From Gamarada debralockiae (taxonomy: Eukaryota; Ascomycota; Leotiomycetes; Helotiales; Hyphodiscaceae), in NCBI GenBank assembly GCA_002803225.1, contig NXFV01000926.1, forward strand, positions 38,197 to 102,196: 64,000 nucleotides of DNA, read 5' to 3'. Each line of letters opens with the position of its first letter. The first letter of the stretch is position 1. The notes beneath the pieces are model-generated. The model was not told the DNA's origin. It ran no database searches and saw only the letters and a program-made list of their open reading frames with translations. Below, in pieces: positions 20,955 to 31,017 of this stretch. The position numbers were made by a program, and so were the translations under genes.

Positions 20955-21944
20955 GATGAAATATTTGGGCTTTCGTTGGGCCGACCCTGCGTGTATAACG
21001 GGAATATCTAGATGAAGGAGTTTGGCATTTTGGCGTTTTCATAATAGGTGGCGGGAAGTGGCGGCGTGGGCGGAGTAGAGGAAATTCCAGAAATTCCGTC
21101 GCAGTGTCATTCATAAGATGACTTCTCGAATGTTCTATACTTCGTTCTGAATTGCCTATGTTACGGAAGTAAACCTCTTACTTCTTTCGGACCCTATCTG
21201 TAGGGCACAAAGAGGCCTGGCCGCGCTGCGCGTTCCTGATTGAGAGCAAGAGGAAGGCCTATATTTAGTCAGGAGAGCGTGCCTCTTTCCGTGTCTCTCC
21301 GTTGCTCAAAAGCTGTAAGTCAAAAGCGGATGTGTACTCGCGTTGTTCAGAAATTTGAAACTAACGTAAGGTTCTGACGATTCTAGGTACGAGCTTTTTC
21401 TTAACGCAAAGGCCTGCGTGACATAATAGTCGGTGCTAAGGCTTGCTCCTAAAAGCCCTTTAGCGAAAGTGGGTTATCGTGTGAAAGTAAGGTATTATGT
21501 TTCGCAACTTTTTATTTCTCTTTTGTATATGAACACTACCAAAAAACATTAATTAATTTATTATACTATTAGATACTATAATATAAATTAATGGCCAGCA
21601 AAGTCGAACTCTCAGCTTGTACAAGGCGCTGGCTACAAACCTTCGATTGCAATACTACCGGAGAGCTGATGAGAGATTATCTCATATAATAGAGCGCGTT
21701 AAGGCGGTTGCCAAGTCTCGCTAGCTGTCTCCGGCGAAGCGTGGGTGACACAGAACGGAGGACTACTATCAAACTAGGTACTAAAACCATCTGATATATA
21801 AGTACTCGACTAAGGAACAAGCCTCTAGTGGCATGCTAGCGTGGAACTTGTCACGAATCTACCTCAAGCAGACACACCAAGACGGTATTTCCAACTAAAA
21901 GAATAGCTAAGGAGAGAAGAAGGACTCGAATACATGAAACCAAG
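20955..21944. other. Intergenic with repeat-like AT-rich patch
   Basis: No gene is recognised. A patch at 21520-21600 is strongly AT-rich, and the neighbouring 21200-21500 and 21600-21800 look like transposon debris, but I cannot identify an element or its ends. Confidence 0.35.
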
Positions 21945-23713
21945 TTGAATCCCTACCGCACAGACCATCTACGTGACCATTACTGCCAGAGTCGTCACAG
22001 AACTAGTACCTATTCGTACGATAGGACATCTCTGGGGTGGCGGTGCAGAGAGTTCATTAGGACGGCATTCACAGCGCACAGTAATACAAGTTGCCCGAAG
22101 GACCTGATAAAGTCCAAGAGAAAGATCTCCAACCTCAACCCTCTTCAGTTTCGATGGCAATCACCCAGAATCATCCACTTTCCTGAAATTCGAATTTGGG
22201 GAGCCAGAGAGTATTTTCGCGACCCATGCTTTGATGACCTGTTTGCTTGATAGCTCAGCAAGCGCATCCAGAGACGCTGTTCGTGAGATCAGGGTATCAG
22301 GATTTGCATATCCTGCAGACGACAACGAACTCAATTCTATCTTCAGACAACTCACCAACCTAGAGGTCATTCATTGGACCGCTCATCGGCCCATCCCTTC
22401 GTCGATCCTTCATTCTTGGAAACAAACAACCCGACGTCTCGGCTGTACTACACTCTGAATTTCCGAACCAAGAGCTAGACCTGAATTCAGTTGTTGGCTC
22501 CACTCTCCTTGTCTCCCTCAAAGCAGACATCAGCTACGGAAGCGAAGAAAACTTCCAAGATCTCTCCCTCATTTTCGAAATTCTGAAAATCTGCCCAAAT
22601 CTCCGCTCACTCGAACTCAGCATCCATCATTATGGCTGCGTCACAAGCGGCTGGACACCGTACGCATTTGACTTCCGCTCAAATCTAGATGTCAAATTCC
22701 CTGCGCTTGAAATCCTCAAGCTCGATGGCTACAGCTTTGATGAACAGTCCGATGGGGGGTATGCGTGGTATTTTAAAGATGCTCCACCGTTCAACTGGAC
22801 GGCGTTCTACGAGGACGATATTGAACCACCGCCACGACCTATCAGCAAAGAGCGAGATGGGAGATCGAACCTTGATTGTTGGTTGGAAGCGATGGATTGG
22901 TCGCATCTACATACATTGGAACTCGGATCTTTGTCCTTGTCGGTTGCGACTCTGACAAACCTCCAAGGTGCAGCGCTCCCGAGTCTAAAACATGTTGCCT
23001 TATTAGGGGGTAATGGAAGTAAAGAGGTATTCGACAATGCTACTCGAGAATTCATGAATGCGACGGTACTGCATTTGGAATCTATTTCGCTACAGAGTAT
23101 TGCGTCTTCTGACTGTATTGTTGAAGTAATTGCGAACCATCATGCACAGGAGCTCACGAATTTGACACTTGGATATTCCGCTGGTACATTGCCGATTAAT
23201 AAGACTCAAGTTGAAAGGCTGATGAGTACTTGCACCAAACTTTGCTCAGTCAATATCAACCTTCTAAGGCCGGAGAATCAAGAATAGGGTTGGGATTACG
23301 ATATATTTGATCCCTTCGCTAAGGCACCCGAGCTGGAGCACTTAATCCTCCGATTTCCCTCGCCTGATCATAAAATGTACAAAGGGCGATATCTGTATTC
23401 TGATACTATTACTGGAGAGAATGTCTGGCGAAACTTCAGGGAGTTTGGGGGTGAGGGTGATATTCCTGACCTGCATATCAACACCACTTCTATAGAGAAA
23501 TTATTCACTGAATTGCGGATAAGGAGAAAGAATGCGGGAAATGAGCTAAAACAGTTGAAGAAATTAGATATATATGTTGTGGAATGGGAGACAAGACATG
23601 AAGTAGTCCTTTTTGGTGGTGGAGGATGGATGAGAGTGTGGCATTGGGAGTGCAGTCATGACAAAAATGGAGCGGAGAGATGTGTCGGCGGACAGACTAA
23701 GAATGATGTGTGA
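21945..23713 (+). pseudogene. Leucine-rich F-box-type hypothetical gene, frameshifted
   Basis: Long protein-like segments continue one another across frames. An N-terminal part lies at about 22160-22400, then come short shifts near 22405 and 22470. A long open stretch from about 22480 to 23287 contains Cys-Pro-Asn-Leu-Arg-Ser-Leu-Glu-Leu and Leu-His-Thr-Leu-Glu-Leu-Gly-Ser-Leu-Ser-Leu motifs. After a stop at 23285 it resumes in frame with Ala-Pro-Glu-Leu-Glu-His-Leu-Ile-Leu, ending at 23713. Regular leucine spacing and overall style match the many ascomycete F-box or LRR-like hypothetical proteins. At least two frameshifts and one nonsense codon argue for a pseudogene. No F-box itself is clearly visible. 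Confidence 0.5.
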
Positions 23714-24666
23714 CACTTCAACCTAGTTTATCCCAATATCCAGAAAGTTTGCGTAGCAGCTCATGTCAAATAATAAGAACAAGCTGATGGTATTCTGCTC
23801 TATCATAACTGATGTGCCTTTTGTTGAAAGGTTGATCTGTGATAGCCACGCCCCAGGAACCTCTCCACTTGCGAGACGCCTACTTCAACCAACTACGCCG
23901 GGAAGCAAAATCTCGACGAAATCTCGATAACGAAACGTGAAAAGGTGAAGAGAGAGCTGAAGGCATTTCCAGCTTGTCCGTCGAAGGAAATCGATCATTT
24001 TAGTGAAGTCGGACAGCAGGTCGGCATAAAAGTGCCTGCGCAGTTTTGAAGGGGGTATTACACTTGGAACAACCGTTGAGTATCCATTGGAGAAACCATC
24101 GCGTCGGGCTACGTTATGAGATATTCCCGTTACTTCGAGAACAAGCTCGGCGGTACCGGGGCCTAGTCAACGTCACACTTTCATCGCCATGCCTCGCACC
24201 GAGATGTAGTTAATATTGATCGTTCTGACATTTCAATCTCTCGACGTTCAAAACTCACCTTGAGGATAGCAAAGCCATCGACACTGAGATGTGTTCACGA
24301 CAGAAACTGTGTTTGCGTCTCGAAGTCTGACAATGAGGAAGACTCTCGGCTGAGAACAGAGGTGCGTTGGCGCAGTTCTTAATAATCTGAAGGTAATACA
24401 TCATGAGCAATAATATTTACGCTTTCTGATTCTGTGAAAATGGAAAGAGGAAGGTAAGGACTAAGAAGGAAACGGAAGATGAGCCTCACCGGTTCCCGGT
24501 GGATCTGGAACTGGCTTACATAATCCAGCCCTACTCCGTCGTTGAACTTCCATGTCCATTCCGTGCATCCTATCTTGTTCCTAACTTCACACAACGTTTA
24601 TACAATCCTCCTTAACCCTCGCTCCACAACTCTTATTAATATACCAAAAGCCATGTAACCACTTCC
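23714..24666. other. Intergenic, promoter of the METTL4-like gene
   Basis: No gene is supported. A 71-codon minus-strand frame at 24379-24594 has no recognisable feature. The last 60 bases are CT/CA-rich leader sequence. Confidence 0.45.
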
Positions 24667-25812
24667 ATGTCTTCATGTATCCTCTATCAAAACCCCTCCG
24701 CAACAATCACCATCCTCGACATCCCTCGATCCATTGAATTAGCCCAAGATCCCTCATTGTCTCCCACATCACTTCGTTTGTTATCATCAAAGCCGCTTGA
24801 GCATCCTTATGCATCCGTGGAACCAAAATCAGCTAAAGCGAAGGCCAATGTGGGATCTACTTCTCTGGAGGACTTGCTTCAGCAGAAACACTTGGAATTT
24901 GCGCTTGACGAGGTGAAAGGACAGTATGAGGGACTGTGGCGCCTGCCTCGAGTTGCTGTAGAGGATGGGCAAGATTTTATGGAGGGAAGGAAACGGCGAA
25001 GACTTGATACGCAAGAGGAGGAGCGGGGTCCTGCAGCGAGTCTGAAGAAGGAAGCCGAAATCGACGTCAATCACGTGCACGCTCATGATTCTCTCACCAG
25101 TGCCATCCACTATCACAACCCGAATCAAGCATCTATACATGTGGCTCTTGGACCTGAGAAGCTGCAACCCATGATTCCATCCAAGTCAACGCTCCTACAA
25201 GGAGCTATTCACGAAACACTCGGCATTTTCAAGAACTCTGCACCGAAGTTCGACCTCGTTCTCCTTGATCCACCGTGGCCAAATCGTTCAGCAAGGCGGA
25301 AGCAATCCTACTCTATATCGTACGGCAATCTTGAAATCAAATCATTGTTATTCCCTATACCTATCTACGATCATCTAGTTGATGATGGAATTGTCGCAGT
25401 CTGGGTCACTAACAAACCCTCCTTCAGAGAGATGATCCTTGGAGAGGGGGGGTTATTCGAGGAGTGGGGTGTAGAGTTTGTAGAGGAATGGATATGGTTG
25501 AAGATTACAAGTAAAGGGCAGCCGATCTGTGCTTTGGACTCGACGTGGAGGAAACCTTACGAAGTGCTGCTTGTGGGTCGAAGAGGCGGGGGGATTGAGG
25601 AAGGCTCTTTGAAGCGGAGGGTTATTATTGGTGTTCCCGATTTGCATTCGAGGAAACCAAATCTCAAAGTACTGTTTGAGAACATTATGGGGAAAGAGGA
25701 GAGCGAATATGAAGCCCTGGAGATATTTGCTCGAAACCTAACATCCGGTTGGTGGAGTTGGGGAAACGAAGTGCTGAAATTCCAGATGGAAGAGCATTGG
25801 GCTGAACCTTAG
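24667..25812 (+). CDS. MT-A70 family adenine N6-methyltransferase, METTL4-type
   Basis: A single open frame of 381 codons starts at the first ATG after a CA-rich leader. Residues 196-204 read Asp-Leu-Val-Leu-Leu-Asp-Pro-Pro-Trp, the DPPW catalytic and substrate-binding motif of MT-A70 enzymes. It is followed by Trp-Val-Thr-Asn-Lys, a Trp-Leu-Lys-Ile strand and Tyr-Glu-Val-Leu-Leu-Val-Gly-Arg, in METTL4 order. METTL4 proteins transfer a methyl group from S-adenosylmethionine to adenine N6 in snRNA or, as proposed, DNA. The N-terminal 190 residues are low in conserved motifs and contain a basic Lys-Arg-Arg-Arg cluster at about 109-112, a possible nuclear signal. There is no intron, and it is convergent with the uL23m gene 80 bp away. 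Confidence 0.85.
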   Translation: MSSCILYQNPSATITILDIPRSIELAQDPSLSPTSLRLLSSKPLEHPYASVEPKSAKAKANVGSTSLEDLLQQKHLEFALDEVKGQYEGLWRLPRVAVEDGQDFMEGRKRRRLDTQEEERGPAASLKKEAEIDVNHVHAHDSLTSAIHYHNPNQASIHVALGPEKLQPMIPSKSTLLQGAIHETLGIFKNSAPKFDLVLLDPPWPNRSARRKQSYSISYGNLEIKSLLFPIPIYDHLVDDGIVAVWVTNKPSFREMILGEGGLFEEWGVEFVEEWIWLKITSKGQPICALDSTWRKPYEVLLVGRRGGGIEEGSLKRRVIIGVPDLHSRKPNLKVLFENIMGKEESEYEALEIFARNLTSGWWSWGNEVLKFQMEEHWAEP

Positions 25813-25892
25813 CACCGTTTTATGCCACATATTCGTACATAGTATACATCTATCCAAACACCACGTTCCAATTACCATTCCATCCGTTATAA

Positions 25893-26684
25893 TCACCGTT
25901 CAGGCCTTGGTAACTCAACATCAGTCTCCACCTCCCTCGCCTCACCCACATCCTCCCAATCCTCAAGTCTACCGGTCGGTTTCCATTTCTCCTCCCCAGT
26001 CAAAAACTTCTTCGCTTGCTCTTTCAATGCTGCTCGCTCTTTCGATGGCTTTTCACGCGCACCAGGTTGGTACGATTCTTCGGCTTCTGTCCTCTCCTTC
26101 CGGCCTGCGTCGAACATTTTCTTATCCCACCTGCACATGTCACAGTTAGCACTTCCATCCCGACACTCCCCCCAATCTCTCCAATAATATAGAGGCCAAC
26201 TCACTTTTCCAATTCATCGCCCTTCGGCTCCTCAGGCCACACAAACGGCCGTTCCATCTCAACAGTCATCTTCTTAATACTCCGCGGGCGGAACCACTTC
26301 CTAGGACTAATTCTCATCGCGCCCGGCTTATCCTGTCTCAATTTCTGCAATTGGATATAACTCCTCACACCCACCACCGGTACCCCATACGCATTCCATA
26401 GATAATCTCTTAAATCCAGCTTATTCAGGTTGAGCGGCACGATGAAGGATGCGAACGTCGGAGGCAGCTTGTCGTTTCGGATCATGGTGAGCGTGAAGTT
26501 CGGCCTGCATACCAAAGGGTTAGTGGAAGAATTGGGAAGGACGGCAGAGATAGAAGGGGATAGGAGATGCGAACAGGAATATCTGCTTGTTCCCGAGATT
26601 CTTCTTGAACATGGGTCCTTTGACCACTGCTTGTGTGACAGCCTCCGTCATGGCTTCTGCAGCCTGTACCGTTTTCGTAGCCAT
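25893..26684 (-). CDS. Mitochondrial large-subunit ribosomal protein uL23m
   Basis: Three exons, 26575-26684, 26205-26504 and 25893-26130, with introns of 70 and 74 bp, code about 215 residues. The core reads Pro-Asn-Phe-Thr-Leu-Thr-Met-Ile-Arg, Phe-Ile-Val-Pro-Leu-Asn-Leu-Asn-Lys-Leu-Asp, Arg-Asp-Tyr-Leu-Trp and Ala-Tyr-Gly-Val-Pro-Val, then Val-Arg-Ser-Tyr-Ile, which is the L23/L25 fold of fungal mitochondrial uL23m (yeast Mrp20/MRPL41). The C-terminal third is a charged Lys/Glu extension, usual for mitochondrial copies. The protein sits at the polypeptide exit of the mitoribosome. The start at 26684 gives a Met-Ala-Thr-Lys-Thr N-terminus that is a weak presequence, and no better ATG was seen upstream. 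Confidence 0.85.
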
Positions 26685-27046
26685 GATTGCGACGTCGGGG
26701 CGGATAGCAACGCTTGTAGTTGAAGCTGTTGATAAAAGTCGCAGAGATCGCTTGAATTGGAAAATTGTCGCGCGTCTAAGGTGCGAATTGGCGCTATTAT
26801 TTCTTAGCGTCAGATCGGATTTCGTCCGGATTTAAGCCTTGTGGCTGCTACCCGATTGGGGATGTGACGAGGCTATGGGACCGGGTTGAGTCAGCTCTTA
26901 CAAAGCGAGCATGAGAGCCCCGCATGCCCCTCCACAGAGGCATCCCACAGGTACGTGTCTACAAAAACAAACTTTTCTCCTACAATTGGCTTCCACTCTT
27001 CACTCTCACATTAATAGTTTATTCAAGAGACAATCAAGCAAAGAAA
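26685..27046. promoter_or_regulatory. Shared promoter of uL23m and dienelactone hydrolase genes
   Basis: The 362-bp divergent spacer separates a ribosomal-protein gene from a hydrolase gene and must hold both promoters. No TATA box or specific factor site stands out. Confidence 0.5.
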
Positions 27047-28022
27047 ATGGCATCCAACCCTCCCTCCACCTGCTGTACTGTCGGTGTGAAGCACGAGTAC
27101 GTTCCAGTAACCTCTTACCCGATCGACGCCAGCCAAGCTGACACGCAAACAGCGGCGAGCCTACAGGATCCTCCATCAAAATCGGCAGCATCGACGCCTA
27201 TGTCGCCGAGCCCAAACCCGAGAGGGTCCACAAAGATACCGCGATCCTTTTCCTTCCAGATGTGATTGGTATCTGGAAGAACAGCCAATTGATGGCTGAT
27301 CAATTTGCCGAGAACGGATACTACACTCTCATTCCTGATTTGTTCAATGGCGATGCATTGAGCTTGAATAGGCCGGATGGATTCGATGTATCTGCTTGGT
27401 TGGCGAAGGGAACAAGTGGAAATAATCCCCATACTTATGAGGCTGTTGATCCGATTGTGGAGAAGAGCATTAAGTATTTGCAGGAGAAGGGGTTTAAGAA
27501 GATTGGAGCTGTTGGGTACTGCTTTGTAAGTTTGAAGTTTCGATGGTCATTGGGGATAGGAGTGCTAATTGGGTGCAGGGAGCCAAATACGTCGTCCGCT
27601 TCCTGTCCAAGGGTAAGGGCATCGACGTCGGATTTGTCGCTCACCCCTCGTACGTACCCTTTCTTCAGCCTTGTGTAGCCATACATGTCACCCACTCTCC
27701 TTACCGTGCCTCTAAACCACCCCTAATTTCCATCCACTAACCACTCATCCCTCACAGTTTCGTCGAAGAATCCGAGCTCTCAGCCATCTCCGGTCCCCTT
27801 TCCATTGCAGCCGCAGAAACTGACCAAATCTTCCCGGCCGAGAAGCGCCACAAGTCGGAAATTATCCTCGTTGAGACCAAGCAGCCATACCAAATCAACC
27901 TTTTCAGTGGTGTTGCTCACGGTTTCGCCGTGCGAGGCGACGTGACCAAGAAGCATGAGAAGTATGCTAAGGAGCAAGCTTTTATTCAGGCTGTTACTTG
28001 GTTTGATGAGCACTTGGTTTGA
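27047..28022 (+). CDS. Dienelactone hydrolase family protein
   Basis: Four exons, 27047-27096, 27153-27525, 27579-27649 and 27758-28022, join in frame to give 252 residues, the usual size of fungal dienelactone hydrolases. The protein has Cys-Cys near the N-terminus, Phe-Leu-Pro-Asp-Val at the oxyanion strand, Asp-Leu-Phe-Asn-Gly, and the catalytic triad Cys140 in Gly-Tyr-Cys-Phe-Gly (split by an intron), Asp187 in Glu-Thr-Asp-Gln-Ile-Phe-Pro and His219 in Ala-His-Gly-Phe-Ala-Val-Arg. The family opens lactone rings, in bacteria in chloroaromatic and beta-ketoadipate breakdown. The fungal cytosolic paralogues mostly lack a known substrate. No pathway partner lies beside it. Confidence 0.9.
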
Positions 28023-28997
28023 CTAGCCGAAGCAAGTAGGAGTAGGAGGGGAAGCTGTAAATAACTCCACATGCAGGCCGGATGGCATTATGATGAAGAA
28101 GAGACATCGATTGATGACTTTTGTTTGATTTCCTTCCTTTCTTACTCTTTTCCAAGCTTGCGCTCATGAAGGACGTAATCCTGTAGATTGAAAGAGTATG
28201 CAAGTGCCACATGACCGCATACCCGCCTAGATCTCTTCACGGAGCAAACCCATCCTAATATGTATAACTCGTGGTCATTCCCTCCTCATCCAGATCATCC
28301 ATCTTTGCATCAGCATCGGCATCCGTCCATAATCTCTTGTCCATTTTGGGCGGCTCGTCTTGCTGCTCGTCTTTCCCAGCGTTCCCAGAGAGGTTCATCA
28401 CTGTAAACACTACCATCATCCTCATCCTCCCCCTGCCATCAACATCTCCGCTAGCAATAAAAGCCCCTCCATTTCTTCACAAATCATCAACTTCTAGAGC
28501 GACCACAGCTCGTAATGCAGCAAGCTGTCTCGCCCTAATCAACCCTTTATCATCAATCTCCCCCAGTCTCTCAACCCCATCAATTCCTCCTCCTCATTCT
28601 TTCTCACCGTGTGCACCTCGCCAATCTCCCTGCTTGTCTCATCCGCAGAAGTACCTTCTCCCCATCCTCATCATCCGTATCCTCCCTCTTCACAGCAATG
28701 ATAGGCTTTTAAAAAAAACATCCTAGGGACCACTATATTCTCCTCGGATTGTTTCTAGGCACTTCTAAGGTAATCTCCTGCATTCCGTTCCTCGGCAGCA
28801 AAGAACCCGCCAGAGTATTACTTGCGCACAAAAGCAACTTCTGCTGCAAGACAGTACGTTTCATATCTAGAATGCAAAGGAAAATCAAAGTCGAAGAATG
28901 ATTGAGAACACTTTCGATTATCGCTACCCCTACCGGAATACCTTTGGAGTTTGCTCACTTGAATATGGGACTCTAGTCATATGTCAAGTTCCGGCAT
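28023..28997. other. 3' region and unresolved stretch
   Basis: The minus strand between 28270 and 28720 carries glutamate/aspartate- and arginine-rich fragments in two frames that could be a decayed or multi-exon gene, and its complement is a Ser/Pro-rich 151-codon frame. Neither is convincing. No domain is seen. Confidence 0.3.
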
Positions 28998-29249
28998 TCA
29001 CTCGTTTTCACCGTAGTAGAAAGCTTCTACCTCTCCTTTCGAGTTGATGAGATGCCCGATGTGCTCTTCATCAATGTCGTCCATCCCGTGAATGGCGCTG
29101 ATCCAATGTCTTATGTCACTGCCAGTGTATTTCTTGGATTCGATGGCGAGAAAGTGAGGACGATTTGTCGAGAGGATCCATCGGAGGGAGAGGAGGAGAG
29201 TTGCGAGCCGAAGAGCAACAAAAAGTGCTGGCAGACTGAAGAGTTGCAC
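28998..29249 (-). CDS. Hypothetical protein, C-terminal exon(s)
   Basis: The last 83 codons, without an internal ATG that would make a sensible start, read as a hydrophobic segment rich in Leu and Ala, then Lys-Lys-Tyr-Thr-Gly-Ser-Asp-Ile-Arg-His-Trp, Met-Asp-Asp-Ile-Asp-Glu-Glu-His-Ile-Gly-His and a C-terminus ending Tyr-Tyr-Gly-Glu-Asn-Glu. The sequence looks protein-like, with a membrane segment. The 5' end probably lies in one or two small exons upstream, where a GTAAGT donor is present near 29402, but I could not settle the joins. No family is recognised. Confidence 0.35.
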   Translation of the reverse strand: MQLFSLPALFVALRLATLLLSLRWILSTNRPHFLAIESKKYTGSDIRHWISAIHGMDDIDEEHIGHLINSKGEVEAFYYGENE

Positions 29250-29662
29250 AAGGAGGGTGTTCGTGATGAAATGCGTTTTCCTACATCACGGTGTCAACAT
29301 ACGGTAAGAAGAATGGACTGGGTTTGAGATTGAGAAGTTGAGGGTGTGGAATCACTGAATGGTCAGTGGAGAGCTCAAACGTATGGTGCAGAGGAACTTA
29401 CGAGACTGATTTTGCGTTGATCAGAAATGGTTGATTAAATTGCGCCGTGCTTTTGATGGAACTTTCTCAGGACCGGGGTCGTTTTTCGATAAGTGAGGAT
29501 CTGCGGTTGGAAGGTAATGAGACGAAGAGAGACGGGAAATTTTGTACTCAGAACTTGGAGTTGAAATAGGTTCACTGGATTCACCTAATCTCTTGAACTG
29601 TCCTTTCACCTAACTCAATATCATAAACTTTGCATCCAATCTTCGGAGCCCACTCCACTCCC

Positions 29663-30457
29663 TCAGTACATAGCCCAACCCCCACTCACACTCAAACTTT
29701 GGCCCGTTACCCACCTGCTTTCTGGGCCCGCTAGCCATGCTACAACATCAGCAACCTCCTCCTTCATACCCAGTCTGTTCTCCACTGGCGTGCCTTTCTT
29801 CTGCATTTCAACAATATCCTTCGGTATGTTATCCAACATCTCGCTCTGGACCGGTCCAGGGTTCACGCAGTTGACAGTTGTACCGTTATGTCCCAGTTCG
29901 GCGGCCCAGCAGCGTGTAAGTCCCTCGAGAGCGGCTTTGGATGAGCAGTAGAGAGACATGTTTGGGAATCCAGCTCGGGCTCCGACTGAGCCGATGTTGA
30001 TGATGCGGCTAGATGGAGGCATGTAAGGAAGGAGGGCTTGTGTCAACAGCAACGGCGCCCTGACATTCAAATTGTATACAGCCTCGAAATCTTCGGGCAT
30101 TATGTCCTCTAGCTTTTTCACCACTTCCATGCCAGCATTGTTCACCAAAATATTGACGCTCATCGATGCCTTTCCTTCGCGCCAGTTTGTCAGATACTCG
30201 ACTATTCTGCTCGCGGCTCCGCTTTGTCTTAGATCTTCGCGTATGGAGAAGGCCTTGGGCCTGTGAGGGAGCGATTTTATCTTCTTTTCGAGCTCGATGA
30301 TGAGGGATTGGCTGCTGAGGGAGCCGTAGACTAGGGCCACGTCGGCACCACGACATGCGAGCTCGTAGGCTAAGGACGCACCGATGCCGCGGGAGGCGCC
30401 GGTAATGAGAGCTGTTTTGCCTTTGAGAGGCCGATGCTTGTGTGCTTCTGAGGCCAT
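29663..30457 (-). CDS. Short-chain dehydrogenase/reductase
   Basis: One intronless frame of 264 residues has all classical SDR landmarks: the cofactor loop Thr-Gly-Ala-Ser-Arg-Gly-Ile-Gly at 19-26, Asn-Asn-Ala-Gly at 106-109, Ser157, the catalytic Tyr170-x3-Lys174 in Ser-Leu-Tyr-Cys-Ser-Ser-Lys, and Pro-Gly at 200-201. It ends Gly-Gly-Trp-Ala-Met-Tyr, like fungal 3-oxoacyl-ACP reductase-like SDRs. It uses NAD(H) or NADP(H) in the cytosol, substrate unknown. The start at 30457 is the only ATG that includes the first strand. It is divergent from the TSC1 gene and no metabolic cluster surrounds it. Confidence 0.9.
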   Translation of the reverse strand: MASEAHKHRPLKGKTALITGASRGIGASLAYELACRGADVALVYGSLSSQSLIIELEKKIKSLPHRPKAFSIREDLRQSGAASRIVEYLTNWREGKASMSVNILVNNAGMEVVKKLEDIMPEDFEAVYNLNVRAPLLLTQALLPYMPPSSRIINIGSVGARAGFPNMSLYCSSKAALEGLTRCWAAELGHNGTTVNCVNPGPVQSEMLDNIPKDIVEMQKKGTPVENRLGMKEEVADVVAWLAGPESRWVTGQSLSVSGGWAMY

Positions 30458-31017
30458 TTTGAGATGAGAGAAATAGAGCGAGGGTGAAACAGAGTGATCC
30501 GGAGTAGGGAAGACAAGAACAATAATTGCGAGTTAACCGTACGAAGAGTGACTTGAAAAAGATGGTACTTAGCTATATTTATATCCTCACTCCAATCGCT
30601 AACGCCGAATCGCCGAATAGAGTAATTTGGTAGCCATTGGACGTCTGCGTAGACTGATGCTTGGGTTGACGTCGTTGTGGTTGAAGATCGTTCGGCGATA
30701 AGATTAGAATATGGCAGACTTTATTTTCGCTTCACCCGGCCGACGAAAGCTCTTGGGAGGGAGGACAATCGCTTTTGCTTTTTCTCTCCTCAAACCTCAC
30801 TCTCTTTCAAACATCATTGATCACAGCCCTCACTCTAAAATCGAAGGGAGGCCATCCAAGAGATATAGGTCCCGATGCGCGCTCTCTCCACTGCATCAAC
30901 AACGTCTTATCATACGCCGCATCCCTGACCCCGCGGTACCAGGAAGACCCCAGCCTACGACGAAGTAGAAAGCATCTTGGAGGACTGCACGTTCAGTCCC
31001 CGCAACTCTTATGAACC
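30458..31017. promoter_or_regulatory. Divergent spacer between SDR and TSC1 genes
   Basis: A TATATTTATA word at about 30571-30580, near the SDR side, is a plausible TATA element. Short open frames on the plus strand at 30711-31014 have no coding signature and probably belong to the TSC1 leader. Confidence 0.4.

Noticed and set aside
21520..21600. AT-rich patch as a centromere or replication origin
   Set aside because: It is only about 80 bp and has no consensus. Transposon decay explains it as well.
29663..30457. The short-chain dehydrogenase as the missing acetoin reductase/butanediol dehydrogenase
   Set aside because: It lies 21 kb from the acetoin pair with unrelated genes between, and its C-terminal motif fits 3-oxoacyl-ACP reductase-like SDRs. 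Nothing links it to acetoin.
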